Shown: positions 19,491 to 31,609, counted from the stretch's first letter. The stretch is 64,000 nucleotides of DNA from Gerris lacustris (GCA_951217055.1 OX578280.1:65031313-65095312), one strand, 5' to 3'. The notes: a model not told the origin generated them from the sequence alone. Made by a program: numbers and translations.

Positions 19491-20530
19491 TAATTTCCTC
19501 CCCTCCCAAATCTTAAAAATGTATTATCTTAGGAACGGATTGGGCTAGGTACCTACTCCGGAGTAGTTTCATTACGTTTGGATAATTAACATGCATATAA
19601 AGGCGTTTGATGCGTTAATTATAATTAACGGTTCAAAAGTTATAATTGAAGTAAAATGTTAAATGGCCGCCATCTTGAAATAGCTGGTCCATTTATGCTG
19701 GTTAACGAACTCGTCCTATTTATAACATTCCCTTCGGATCGCATATGCGCGCTGAAAGCACTTCTTTGCCAATTTATTTCCATTTCTTCTTATATTTGTG
19801 AATAATTTTGGTCATATTTGAGCAATATATTATATATAACTAATAAATACATTTTACTTTATTCGAAACTCTTAAATAATAATTACCTACCTTCATAACT
19901 TTGTGTAATATACCACACATTGCATATTATGTATATTAAAACGTATTTTTCGCAGTTGAATTTTGTAAAATTGTGAAATTTATTTCTAAAGAAACTAACA
20001 ATAAATAAAATAGTTTAGAAAACTAAACAAATAAATTTTTTAAATTCCTAATTATGTTTTTACATAAATTATACTTTTATTTTGCTTTGAACTCTATTTT
20101 TTTTTTTTTCTTTCTATTAATTAAATTTAATTTGTTTGGTTAAACATAAAAATAAATTTACTCACTTTGATTAAAGTTTTTTTTTTGTTAAATTCTATTT
20201 TATATAAAGTATTTCCTAAAGATCCCTCTTTTGACATTTTAAATTAAAAACTTTCAAAAAGAACTAACCAACTGAAAGTTTAAAATTACCTTAGGTGATT
20301 AAAAAAGTTATATTTATTCATCCAAACTCTACTTTTTATTTAATGTTCTTTTTACTGAACACTTAACCAAGAAATTAGACTTTATTTAATTTCATTTTTT
20401 TTCAGTTTAACAATTAATTTGTAATTTATATTTTTATAGTTTTAAGTGAAAGTTGCTGCTACATTAAACTTGGACGTTTTTTTTGTTTTTTTTTTTTAGT
20501 TAAATAAATTATGTTTATTAAATTGCCTTT
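19491..20530. other. AT-rich low-complexity DNA, no gene seen
   Basis: Mostly poly-A/poly-T-rich sequence; no coding potential or repeat family recognised. Confidence 0.55.
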
Positions 20531-20547
20531 TCATCGTTAGAGATCTC

Positions 20548-20581
20548 ATCTTGATCTTGATTTGCATTAAATCAAGATCAA
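20548..20581. repeat. Perfect 14 bp inverted repeat
   Basis: CTTGATCTTGATTT, five bases, then AAATCAAGATCAAG: a short perfect hairpin. No role can be assigned. Confidence 0.75.
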
Positions 20582-20705
20582 GTAATAATAATAATAATGT
20601 TAGCTGGTGAACTTTGCTCCAGCATTATTTAATTAACTATTTTTATATTTGCCAATCAAGTATTATTTCATTCTATGCTAATCGAAGCCTTTGCCTTCGC
20701 TTTTC

Positions 20706-21520
20706 CGTATATGCACGAACACGTCCGTCTAAGTTGATCGTTTAAATAGTTCTGCTTTACACGTCCGTACACGCACGAACTTGTCCGACCAAGTTGATCG
20801 TTTAAATAGTTCTGCTTCACACGTCCGTACACGCACGAACTTGTCCGACCAAGTTGATCGTTTAAATAGTTCTGCTTCACACGTCCGTACACGCACGAAC
20901 TTGTCCGACCAAGTTGATGTTTTAAATAGTTCTGCTTCACACGTCCGTACACGCACGAACTTGTCCGACCAAGTTGATCGTTTAAATAGTTCTGCTTCAC
21001 ACGTCCGTACACGCACGAACTTGTCCGACCAAGTTGATCGTTTAAATAGTTCTGCTTCACACGTCCGTACACGCACGAACTTGTCCGACCAAGTTGATCG
21101 TTTAAATAGTTCTGCTTCACACGTCCGTACACGCACGAACTTGTCCGACCAAGTTGATCGTTTAAATAGTTCTGCTTCACACGTCCGTACACGCACGAAC
21201 TTGTCCGACCAAGTTGATCGTTTAAATAGTTCTGCTTCACACGTCCGTACACGCACGAACTTGTCCGACCAAGTTGATCGTTTAAATAGTTCTGCTTCAC
21301 ACGTCTGTACACGCACAAACTTGTCCGACCAAGTTGATCGTTTAAATAGTTCTGCTTCACACGTCTGTACACGCACGAACTTGTCCGACCAAGTTGATCG
21401 TTTAAATAGTTCTGCTTCACACGTCCGTACACGCACGACCTTGTCCGACCAAGTTGATGTTTTAAATAGTTCTGCTTCACACGTCTGTACACGCACGAAC
21501 TTGTCCGACCATATAGATCG
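20706..21520. repeat. 60 bp satellite, about 13 copies
   Basis: A strict 60 bp period, unit containing GTACACGCACGAACTTGTCC, GACCAAGTTGATCGTTTAAA and TAGTTCTGCTTCACACGTCC. Most copies are identical; a few carry single changes (ATGTTT for ATCGTTT, CGTCTG for CGTCCG). Because 60 is a multiple of three and the unit lacks stops in several frames, long open frames of 274-315 residues with 20-residue repeats appear on both strands. These are products of periodicity. The array abuts a terminal hairpin of the CGGAAGC family at 21535-21565. Confidence 0.95.
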
Positions 21521-21534
21521 TTTAAATCGTTTAG

Positions 21535-21600
21535 ATTTTGCTTCTGAGCTTACCGACGGTAACACATGCATCGTGATCATTATGAAGAACTTAACTAATT
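21535..21600 (-). repeat. Terminal-hairpin fragment of the CGGAAGC family
   Basis: GCTTCTGAGCTTACCGACGG then TAACACATGCATCGTGATCA is a minus-strand version of the family tail seen at 13815-13850. It forms the right border of the 60 bp satellite. Confidence 0.5.
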
Positions 21601-21729
21601 GTTTTATGTCTCCGAATTTAAAAAAATTCTTAGACCAAAATTCGTTTCAGAAACCAAAAAAAATGTTTGGAATCGTGTCTGTCTGTCGGTCAAAATGTTT
21701 GCGAACTCCCATAAAAAATGTTTTTTAAG

Positions 21730-22784
21730 AGATTTTGATGGTAGGTCATTATAAGTCATAATTAGCCTACAAATGGTCTAATACTAATGATTATTTTTTT
21801 ATATCGTGTCAAATACTTTTAAAAAATTATTTAAATTAAAAAAAAAATAATAATAATAATGAAATAAAGTAAACTTCCTCTTATCATAATTTGGTATACT
21901 CCGTTCCTAGGTGAGAACATTTTCTTGATTTTTTTTTTATAATTTCCTTCATGATAAGCGCAAGTTACAAATAAGGTCGAAAAATCAGTGTCGCCAACCT
22001 GATTAAATCAACTTCACTACATTAGCCATTCATTCTATACGATTTATTAAATAATTAAGTTGGCAATTCTCCTTTTTCTCCATTGTTTTACGTTTTCTCC
22101 CTACTTTCTGAGTTCAGGTAAGAAAAGACTTACTTTAATCCCTCCAATACTAATCCAAAATCATAACTTTTTCTGTCCCTACTGGAGATTAACCACATTT
22201 ATTGTTAGTAACTCTAAATTTGCTATATTTTGTAACATAATACATATTTAAAGTTCTTTCTTTGTCTACCTGACTAGAAGCCTACTATTTCATCCAGTTA
22301 TTGCTAAAAATTATTTTATTCTAACCTAGGCGGCTGTTATTGTAAATCTAAAATAATTAATTTCTATTATAGGGGTAGTCAATGTTAAATATACTTGAGG
22401 TTCTTTTGGATATTAAATATTTTGTACTTACAGTTTGGAACGTTTTTTTCTAAAATTCCATAGTTATGCTATTATTGTCACTATTGGATAATATCTGCAT
22501 AAAACTTCAAAACATTTTTTTTTAAAAGCTATAATCAAATTAACTTAACCCAATACCACATTCTCAAGGCATGTCTGTGGTAATTTGATTAATTTCAATA
22601 ATTTCCAGAGTAATTATGTTTGTATACTGGTGTTTAGCTGGCCTTGTATGACAATAACATTGCATGTTTGTAAATGGTATATGGTTGAATATTAATTAGG
22701 TAATGTCTGTAATTAATAATTTAAATATTTTTGGATTATATAATAATTTATATTAAATTATTTAATATGTTGTAGGATCCTGGA
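21730..22784. other. AT-rich DNA, no gene seen
   Basis: No coding region or recognised repeat was found. Confidence 0.5.
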
Positions 22785-22985
22785 ATAAAATGAAAAACCA
22801 ACAGCAAGGACACCGCTAAGAAGTGTTAAAGATCGCTAAAACTATATTAAGAGTTTTTACACAATAAATAATATAACAATAAAGTAATATAACAATAATG
22901 TTAATATAACAATAAGGTACATGATAGGATGCGAGGATGCTATGTGCCACACTAATTGGAAGTCTATTTTTTTTTTTTTTTGAAA
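22785..22985 (-). repeat. Dispersed repeat (family A), partial copy
   Basis: On the minus strand it carries TGGCACATAGC, the TGTTATATTA repeat and TTTTAGCGATCTTTAACACT in the same order as 13260-13430. The GCGTTGCCCGTGAACG half is missing. Confidence 0.65.
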
Positions 22986-23463
22986 TTGATATTGTTTTCC
23001 TCCTAAGATATATTAAAGGCTTCTAAGAGAAGTCTTTTTTATCATAGGGGTCTATAACTAGAAATTTGGTTTCAGAAAAATTAATTTGATAGTTTATCAG
23101 TTTTAATGTATAGCAAGGGCAGTTTAATCATCCTTTGATCTGATATTAGCCATGTACTGCTTTTGCCGGTTGTCCCATGTTTGTTGAATGTGATTTTTGT
23201 TATGACTTCGCTTATGATTTTTTCACAAGCTAATTTAAACCTGTCTACACCCACCTGTATACACATGATTTTCTATATGATTAGTTTAACAGAAAATCAT
23301 ATTTTCAGTCATAAGGAATAGGAATACTATTTTTGTTGTGATTTTGCCTGTGATTTGTTTTGCGTATGATTTAGTCACACGGAAAGTCATAAGACAAAAT
23401 CAAAGTATAAATGGCCTGCATTAGTACCAATAATAATCTGTTGTAAAGTTTATAAGACGATAC
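22986..23463. other. AT-rich DNA next to the candidate exon
   Basis: No gene is seen. If the exon at 23464-23632 is real, this is the start of its downstream intron on the minus strand. Confidence 0.4.
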
Positions 23464-23632
23464 CTGTTGGAGGTTTAAGGTGGCGTCGTATGTAAGCGAT
23501 GAGCCTAGCTGAGAAGGATCTGTGACGAGGTGGAGGAGGGGGTACTCCTTCCTGCTGCCCTTGCTGAGCAGTTGGAGCCTTCCTCCTCTCTCGTCCATAG
23601 CTCTGACCCACTACGCTGTACATCCTCCATAC
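23464..23632 (-). CDS. Candidate internal coding exon of an unidentified host gene
   Basis: This 169 bp block is much richer in G+C than its flanks. On the minus strand it is preceded by a pyrimidine/T-containing stretch ending in CAG and followed by CAG|GTATCG, a good donor. Only one frame is open across the whole block: it starts VWRMYSVVGQSYGRERRK, passes a glutamine-rich segment and PPPPPRHRSFSARL, and ends IAYIRRHLKPPT, with exon phases 0 and 1. Basic and proline-rich, like a cytoplasmic linker. I do not recognise the protein. It is the only sequence in the window that looks like a conserved host exon; a chance open frame in a GC-rich island cannot be excluded. Confidence 0.45.
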
Positions 23633-23838
23633 CTGGACATAAATTAGTACATCAAATAAGTTCCAATAAAATGAAAAATACATCACGGAAATGTATACTG
23701 GAATTAATTATTATTCCAATATGTAGTAGGACAGCCTTCCTATAATAGGTACACTTTTAAACGATATTATCATTATTTCTATATGAGTGAAATGTGTATT
23801 AAGAACTTTGATCATTTGTTGTTTTTTGGAACTGCTTT

Positions 23839-23985
23839 AGATTATTACTCCCCTTATATAAACAGAAGTGGAGATATTCCCATGTCCCAAAGTACATTTG
23901 ACTAAACATCCCTTTTTCTTAATAGTTATTTAGTCAAAGTCATTTATATTCTAAAACAACACAGGGGAGTAACAATCTGAAGAAT
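23839..23985 (+). mobile_element. Isolated copy of the palindromic-module MITE
   Basis: It begins TTTAGATTATTACTCCCCTT and ends AGGGGAGTAACAATCTGAAG, with an interior containing ATATTCCCATGTCCCAAAGT and TAGTTATTTAGTCAAAGTCA. The inverted ends match the satellite module at 15562-19355. It is about 147 bp with no coding capacity. Confidence 0.7.
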
Positions 23986-23989
23986 TACC

Positions 23990-24640
23990 TTTTTTTCAAT
24001 AGAATTGTTAATTTTTCTCTTTGAGTTAATTTATTATAATTAACTTTCACCTCGGTAGAATTGCTTCTATTATAATTATTCAGATTAATAAGAATAACGT
24101 TATAGCAAGAACTATGATGTGTAGATAATATTAATAGTACCTAGTATAACAAACATTATAAATATAGATAATATGGATAACTTTAAAGTAAACATTAACC
24201 TTATAATTCAGATATAAATAACAATAGTAAGTATACTAAGCATTTTTATATACATAATAATATGAACAATGGTATAATAAACATTATAATTTAGATAATG
24301 TAGATAATAGTAAAGTAAACATTATAATTTAGATAATATGGGTAATAGTAAAGTAAACAATATTATTTAGATAATATGGGTAATAGTAAACATTATAATT
24401 TAGATAATATGGGTAATAGTAAACTAATAATTAAAATTTAGATTTGCATAATTGTAAGTGTACTATGCATTATAATGTAGATAATATTTATAATTGTACA
24501 GTGAGTATTATAATGAATATTATAATAATATGGATAAAAGTATAGCAAACATTAAAATAGTAGGTAGTATCAATAACAGTATTGTAGACATTGTAGTTTA
24601 CATAGTTGAATTAAGTCTACAATCATATTATTAATAAAAA
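23990..24640. repeat. Degenerate AT-rich tandem repeats
   Basis: Imperfect repeats of roughly 35-40 bp around CATTATAATTTAGATAATAT followed by GGGTAATAGTAAAGTAAA. They are clearest at 24280-24420 and decay on both sides. Confidence 0.7.
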
Positions 24641-25220
24641 AAATTAAAATGTATGCAAGTAATTAGCGTGTGCTCAGGTTTAGAAGTAATATCGATTGTT
24701 TTTAATGCCCTTAAAATAATCTTGAATAGGGAGCCGAGTACGTCTTCCTGTGGAATATCTAGCTAAGTACTAGTACTAGGTATCAACTGATATCCCCTCT
24801 CCCTGCAGATTACTTGCCAAGCATTCAAAATCTGGGGATAACTAATCAATCAAAGTCAATTAATTCAATAGCTACCTTTAGTATTCTGCACTTTACTCCT
24901 AAGTACCTGTTCTCTCGTGCATTTCTCTTCTTATTACAAAGATTTTCACTTAGCTAATCAAACTTGACACTTTCAATGACAGTATTATTAATGCGTGAGG
25001 GATTCTATACAGCCTACATTTGCGAGTCAATTACTCAAAGCTACAAGTAATTGACAAGGTTGATGGGAGTCCCCCTGTCACCTGTCAGTACAATCGCAGT
25101 AAAGAACTTTCTGTTGTGCCACAGATTAGAGGGATTAGAGGTGGTACCTGTAGCATTCGTGATGGTTGCATATTAAATTCGAGGTGGAGTAAATTAAGTA
25201 GCTATGGTTGATGCGTCATG
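24641..25220. other. Unique DNA leading into a tandem array
   Basis: No gene was recognised. Base composition is more balanced than average at 24700-25200. The short frame at 25020-25211 falls in sequence related to the following array and is not called. Confidence 0.4.
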
Positions 25221-25224
25221 AAAT

Positions 25225-25960
25225 AAACGTGAGTTTAAAAGTAGTATTCATGACTGTAGAACCACTGATTAAATATGGTTAAAGTGTAGTATCTATAGCT
25301 GTTGCACCACGGATTAGAGGTGATTAAAGAGTAGTATTCGTGGCTGTTGCGCCACGGATTAGAGGTGATTAAAGAGTAGTATTCGTGGCTGCTGCGCCAA
25401 GGATCAAAGGTAAATTTTTAAGTTGAATTCGTGGCTGTTGCATCACGGATTCCCGGTGGTTAAAGAGTAGTATTCGTGGCTATTGCACCACAAATTAAAT
25501 GTGATTAAAGAGTAGTATTCGTGGCTGCTGCGCCAAGGATCAAAGGTAAATTTTTAAGTTGAATTCGTGGCTGTTGCATCACGGATTACCGGTGGTTAAA
25601 GAGTAGTATTCGTGGCTATTGCACTACAAATTAGATGTGGTTAAATTGCAGTATCTACATCTGTTGCGCCACGGATTAGAGGTGGAATGAGTAGTATTAT
25701 TGGCTGTTGCACCACGGATTAGATGTGGTTAATGTGCAGTATCCATATCCATATCTGTTGCACCACGGATTAGGGATGGCTTTAATGTGTAGTATCCTTG
25801 GATATTGTGTCATGGATTTAAAGGTTTTAGAGGTGGTTTTAATGTGTTGTTATCGTAAAATTTGATATGGATTATATACGGTTAAAGTGTAATATCCATA
25901 TCTGTTGGGTCACGGATTAGATGTATGTTGTTTATAATTTAGTATTTGTGGTAGTTACAA
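25225..25960. repeat. 45 bp degenerate minisatellite
   Basis: About 15 copies of a unit containing GAGTAGTATTCGTGGCTGTT, then GCGCCACGGATTAGAGGTG, then ATTAAA; adjacent units at 25331 and 25376 give a period of 45 bp. Copies diverge in both sequence and length, and some share a variant (CAAAGGTAAATTTTTAAGTT), which suggests duplication of multi-unit blocks. Confidence 0.85.
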
Positions 25961-26300
25961 AACAAATTAGAGGTGAAATTAACAAGCTACGTTCAAGAAA
26001 AACTTTGAAGAAATTGATTTAAAAATTCAACTGTAAACTAGATAAGATTGACACTAAACCTATTAATTTTCTTTATGCAATTTAGTATACTTACATTATA
26101 TCTGGTTAGACTTCAACAAATTAAATAAAGTATTCATCTTTTTCTTCTTGGGCTACACGGGATCATCATTAAAAAACTTAGCTATTTTAACTTTGCTATA
26201 TCTTTGATTGCTAAATGGAGATTGAAATTATTACTTAATTAATTACCATTAATACTTAGATATAGGTTAGCCTTTGTAGTTTTTTGTGTTTAATTGTTTA
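25961..26300. other. AT-rich spacer, no gene seen
   Basis: Nothing recognised. Confidence 0.5.
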
Positions 26301-26472
26301 ATTAAGACCAAGCGATGTTTAGTCCAATATACGTTGGGACAAAGGAATATCACACTACTGATTTTATAAGGGGAGTAACAGTCTAAAGAAGAACATTCCG
26401 TATACCTTGTTTAGATTGTTACTCCCCTCTGTTTTTTTACAAGGGGAGTAACAATCTAATGAAGTACCTAAC
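26301..26472 (-). mobile_element. Palindromic-module MITE with partial tandem end
   Basis: Contains GACAAAGGAATATCACAC, then AGGGGAGTAACAGTCTAAAG, then GTTTAGATTGTTACTCCCCT and ACAAGGGGAGTAACAATCTA. This is a minus-strand MITE end followed by one extra unit, an incipient form of the tandem arrays at 15562-19355 and 34239-35915. Confidence 0.65.
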
Positions 26473-26479
26473 ACTTCTC

Positions 26480-27459
26480 TTTTAGCCTAATTATAGTTTA
26501 ACAAAAACAGAACATGGGATTATCCAAAGCTGAGAAGAAATGTAGACAGAGGTTCATTCTAGTGATAAAAGTGTCAAGCTGTTAGTTACGCCATTCCACC
26601 GCTAGATCTCTCCTACATCGTTTAAAACCACCTCATCATTTACTCCAAACTCTAATCTCGCTTGCCCTAATTTATATAAAATGTTTCACGGCGTCCCCTA
26701 ATTCTATTTTAATGAAATTATTTCATTTCCTAGGCCGGGTAGCGCTTGTTGAAATAAAAAGGAAATTAAATGCGGTCTGTGGAAAACTCGAGGCTCTTAC
26801 TTTAAACAAATTTTCCATCTTCCCTTCTTTTTGTTGGGTGTTTTTTTTTATATATACCAGCTTTAACAGGTCTCAACTTTGTTACAACAGCAAATTAAAA
26901 TAGCAAATACAATTAAGTTTTTGTCACTTTTTAACAAGTGTTTGTTAAATTATATTGCATTTTGAATTAAGTCATTTTAAAATATTATCTTCATGTAAAA
27001 TCCAAAAATGTCACAATCGCTGATTCATTGCGATATCTCTAAAACCAATGTACCTATAAGCATGCAATTTTTTCGGTAGGTTCCTCTTACCTCATAGGTG
27101 CGAGCAAAGAAGTATATATTAACAATTTAAAAATTGGCCATTTATATGGACAATTAAAAATGATGATACATAAGGAATATATTTCTGCCGTTCACGGAAT
27201 TTAAACTTTTAAACTGTTTCTTCAGTACTCGGAATCAATTACTAATTAGGGAATTTTGCATTATATAATTTGGATTATATAAATAAATTTATATAAATAA
27301 TTTTAATGTTATCTAGATACTTTTATATAAAGAATAACTTAAATATTTCTAGATGGTAGTTAAGTTTTTATTAAAAAAAAAAAAAATCATGAAAAATTCT
27401 CAATGGAAGCTCGATAATCCAACTAGTCATTTATATAATAAATATTTAACTCAAATGAA
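26480..27459. other. Unique DNA, no gene seen
   Basis: No supported gene. A stretch near 26570-26800 has a more balanced composition; its open frames are short and lack clear splice borders. Confidence 0.4.
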
Positions 27460-28080
27460 ATTACTTTTGACTTCTTTCTTACTCTCTCATATAAAGAGAA
27501 AGTATTGTGATGGCATGAAAATTCGATTTTGATGGATTTACACGTTTTGAGGTCTCCTGAGTCCAAAAAAGTTATTTTTAAAAAATGTCTGTCGCCTGTC
27601 GCTGTATGCGCAGACGCGTGAAGCCTAAACTACTGGGCCGATTTTGACGGAAAATGGCACACATGTTCAGAAAATTCATACACCGAGGCGAAATCGATAA
27701 ATGAAGTTTAGCTCTATATTTGGAGGCACTACCCCCCCCCCCCCCCACATTTTTGAAGAAACATGACACAAAATTATTTCTTGAAAAGGGTTTGGACGAT
27801 TTTGTTTAAAAAATCTAAAATGTATACCATCTAAATACGAATCTAATACAAACCATTTTCCCGGGGCAAATCTAGTTCCTGAGAAAATAGCTTAAATAGC
27901 GGATGGAGAGAGGCTGAGTTCGATTCCCCGCCGAAGAGGAATTATTTTTTTGATACATTGTAATGAAATGTTCAATAATAATTAAATGTACCTACGAAAA
28001 CTAATAAATGGAAAACACTGAGCTATGTAATTTGAACTCGTATATTTGAAAGTTTGTCTAAGTGGTCGCGGACCGATTGC
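27460..28080 (+). repeat. Dispersed repeat (family B) with B-box-like segment, copy 1
   Basis: Shared blocks: TCTCATATAAAGAGAAAGTA, TTGTGATGGCATGAAAATTC, GATTTACACGTTTTGAGGTC, CTCCTGAGTC, CTAAACTACTGG, and near the end GAGTTCGATTCCCCGC (a B-box-like run at about 27916-27932), AATAAATGGAAAACA and TGAGAAAGTTTGTCT-like sequence. Other copies: 43098-43400 and 47545-48110. A C15 run lies at 27732-27746. It probably is a non-autonomous retroelement with a tRNA-like part; no coding sequence survives. Confidence 0.6.
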
Positions 28081-29297
28081 TTTTGTTTTAACCTAAACAC
28101 TGTTTCCCTACATAATTTTAAACCGAGATATTGGAAAGGGGTGAGGGATGGTGATATTAATCTTTCAGCATTTACAAAATAAAACACACTACTTAATTTA
28201 GTTCAAACTGCTTTCAGGCCAAGTTTCTCAATTGAGCCTGAAATTTTGATATTCTATGATGAAGCATAAAATTATTATCCACTGAAAGATGAGGATATTT
28301 TTAATAATTTCATGGGGAAAGACATTACACTACTGAAAAATATTGGGATAATTACTTAAGTTGGTTTAATATGCCAAAAGAACGTGAGATTTCACAAATA
28401 TTATCATTTGTGAGCATACTTCTACTTCCTATACAATGTGTGTTCCAAATTTGAAATGCTTTTATTCTGAAAAGAAATCTGATGCTTCAAAAGAGCATTA
28501 AATCACATGAAAGCATGGAAAGACGTAGATAAGTTCAAAGATATACGAGACATTTGACAAGAAAGAGACATTGCTTCTTTAAGCTCCAATAACTTCAAAA
28601 ATGAAACGTTGCATCCAAATTATTAATATCATTCTCTTACATATTAAGTTATGACAAGTTTGCATGACAGAAGAAAAGATATACTCATAAGATATATTCA
28701 AATCGGATTTTGGAAGATCAGCTGTTTGTCATAGCTACCAGTTAAAGTTGATACGGATTCAATACTTTTCGCCTGGTTTGACACATCTACATATTTACTA
28801 GAATTTGAAAAACAAAAAAAAACAATCTCAGTGGAGTTGATCCATATGACTGTGACATGAAGCATGTATCTGTCACTTCATTTGAAGGAAATACATGATA
28901 TCTGTTACTTTCCTGACAGACCAATCTTTATTCTCACATCTCTTTCGAAAGTCAATGAATTTGAAAATTGTACTACCTTCTGTTCACTACGATCATTTTT
29001 TAATAAATTTTTCCGGATTCCCAAAGAACCGCAATGGACTTCAATGGAGAAGAACCGCAATGGAACCAGCATACAAAATATTTTGCTGGTCCTCCTTCGA
29101 TAATAAGTAGTAGTAGTAGTTGTAAGGGAACATGGGGGCCAAACCTAACAACTAGAGCGCATTCGGGTCTTTTTTTCCATCCCCTGAACTAATACCCATC
29201 GAACTACCTCAGTCTTAAATCTTCTTGTATGGGTCACAAAGGAGAGGATGTCTTGTCACTTCTCGACAATAAGTAAGTTTCCAGATGACTAATGTTA
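28081..29297. other. Mixed unique DNA, no gene seen
   Basis: Two overlapping short frames at 28864-29110 show no recognisable motif and are not called. A short (TAG)n run lies near 29104. Confidence 0.45.
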
Positions 29298-29525
29298 TAC
29301 TCATGCCATTATACTTTGTAAATCTGACAGCTCAGATTGGCCAACCTATGCGAGGGAAGAAATACAACTAGTAGGTGGTTATCTTAAGGTTATCCAGTGA
29401 TATTTTTGTTTGCCTAGTTGGCCCGACCTACTAACCGCCAAAATCTCGAGATCTCATTGACTCACCTCCCGTTTTTTATATAATTCCCCGCGCTGTCAGA
29501 ATTACAAAGTATAATGGCATGAGTA
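29298..29525. mobile_element. MITE with 35 bp terminal inverted repeats and TA flanks
   Basis: The left end TACTCATGCCATTATACTTT is followed by GTAA and CTGACAG; the right end is the inverse (CTGTCAGAATTACAAAGTAT then AATGGCATGAGTA). TA occurs on each side (29296-29297 and 29526-29527), consistent with Tc1/mariner-type target duplication. At 228 bp it has no coding capacity and would rely on a transposase in trans. Confidence 0.8.
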
Positions 29526-29727
29526 TAATAAATGCTGCACTCGAGGCACTTTGGTGCCCTGTTTGTTTTTACCTTGTACCCAGCATGTAAAGAACGCTTC
29601 CTGTCAAAACACACGCCTTTTTAGTAAATTAAATTCCAGCATAGGCAGAATTTTATACTTGTACTAATAGCAACTTTTATGATTCACTTCCTCGTTCATC
29701 TCATATCAGGAATTTCCTCTGTTCTTG

Positions 29728-30672
29728 CCTTCGGTGACCCCCTCAGATCTATTCGTGGCAGAAGCTTCACTCCCATCCTCCTCCTATGGCCATCTTATCG
29801 AAGAGCTCGCACATCTTTTCTACTACCGTCCCTTTCATTTACCACCGAATCTCATGTTTCATCATTTTTAACCTAGATATCCTCAAACCCCTTTTAAGCT
29901 CATCCATCTCTACCGCAATAATTTGATTTTCCTTCAGTGTCGACTACTACTTCTACTCCTTTCGTTTAGATGCTATCACCAATAGTGGTCAGACAATTGA
30001 GCTTTTTGTTTGTTCTCATCGATCCACTCCAAAGAACTTCATTCAGAACAGCTTTAATAGCTTTGTGAGGTTAAATTACTTGATTTTATACATTAATCTA
30101 GCAAGTAAATGGTTTTGTGTTTTTTTTTTTATATCTCCTGCTAGAAAATATGGATTTTGAAATATGATTTTGACTGAAGAGCAACAATTCAGAAAATCTG
30201 TTGGGATTTCACAAACTAAAAAATACCTTTGGCGACCCCTTCAAATTTATTCGTGGCCAAACAGCACTTCACTCCCATTCTATTACCGTCCCTTTCATTT
30301 ACCTCCAAATCTCCTAAAATGTCATCATTTTTAACCTAGATATCCTCGTACCCCTTTTAATCTCATCCATCTCCACTGCATTAATTTGATTTTTGTGCAG
30401 TGTCAACTACTACTTCTACTTCTTTCGTTTAGACAGTGGTCAACAACAATTGTGGTCAGGAAATTGTTCTTTTTGTTTGTTCTCATTAATCTACTCCAAA
30501 GAACTCCATCCACAAATGCTATTGTGAGGTTAAATTACTCGATTTTCTACATCAATCAAACAAGTAAATGGTTTTATGTTTTGTTTTTTTTACATCTTCT
30601 GCTAGAAAATATGGATTATGAAACTGAAGAGCAACCATTCAGAAAGTCCGTTGGGATTACACAAACTTAAAA
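29728..30672 (+). repeat. Tandem segmental duplication, spacing about 465 bp
   Basis: The segment 29728-30225 is repeated at 30230-30672. Paired landmarks include CTACCGTCCCTTTCATTTAC (29821 and about 30284), TGTCGACTACTACTTCTACT versus TGTCAACTACTACTTCTACT, CTTTTTGTTTGTTCTCAT, and CTGCTAGAAAATATGGATT. Copies differ by substitutions and small indels. No frame is conserved between the copies, so it looks noncoding. Confidence 0.8.
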
Positions 30673-31207
30673 ATACAGACGTTACTTGAATACCTTGATT
30701 GAATGTTTTGTTATTTTCACCTGTCGAAATATTAATCTTTTTTACGTAGCACTTCGCAGATATATGTATTTTTTGTTTTTAACATTCTCAACAAATCCTA
30801 TAGATTTGTATCGTCCGAAAAAAAAGAAATATTTATCTGTATCTGGAATACATTACGTGAATGTCTGTCAAATATTGACAGGCAATTCGAAGCTCTACTA
30901 TAATATATTAAATCAGTCGAAACTTGGTTTTTTCTTATAAATATATAGATGTCAGTTTCATGTGAGGGTGTAGAAAATTGTGAGGTATCTCTTATACATT
31001 TGAGCCGCATTGCGGTTAATAATTTTGGGTGACGCTGTATTTACATTTCGATGAATGAAAAATTGATCCGATTCATCTTGAGAAATTTTCCTATTTTTAT
31101 TCTTCTGTCTTTATTCCAACTCTGATATAAAATTATATTTGCGTTTTTATCTCGGCAAATAGACCCTTAAAACTTATTACTACTCTATTATGTGTGCAAG
31201 TAAATAG
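30673..31207. other. AT-rich DNA, no gene seen
   Basis: No supported feature. Confidence 0.5.
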
Positions 31208-31340
31208 TATATTATGTTACTAGACTGTGAAGTGAGTTTTTTCTTTACCGCGGCAATTACATTTAATGTCGAGTTAAGCGAGACAGTAAATATTGCCAAG
31301 GTAAAGAAAAAACACTTCACAGTCGTGTAGCATATGTTAT
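31208..31340. mobile_element. Short fold-back (MITE-like) hairpin
   Basis: Arms 31208-31258 and about 31289-31340: ATTATGTTACTAGACTGTGA, AGTGAGTTTTTTCTTTACC, and the inverse GGTAAAGAAAAAACACTTCA then CAGTCGTGTAGCATAT. Arms of about 50 bp surround a 30 bp loop. No target duplication was identified. Confidence 0.65.
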
Positions 31341-31609
31341 TTTTTCCGTGGTAGCAGACAATGATAAAACATTAAATATTAATCAATAATCAATGTAATA
31401 ATAACAAATATTAGTACATACTTAAGATTTAAAAAAAAAGAAACCTTAAAAAGAGGTTACACTATAAGAAAAGATAAATAAAACGCATTGACATCTAGCG
31501 GATTTGAATCGTACTAAGAAGCTATCTACAAAGATTGCAGTGCTAAAACGGAAGTTTTGATAACTACCAGCATGAAAACATCCTAGGACGTAAAAAAAAT
31601 TTTCTTTAC

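Noticed and set aside
20668..21728. Long overlapping open frames (274, 283 and 315 residues) on both strands
   Set aside because: They are translations of a 60 bp satellite whose period is a multiple of three; nothing outside the array supports coding.
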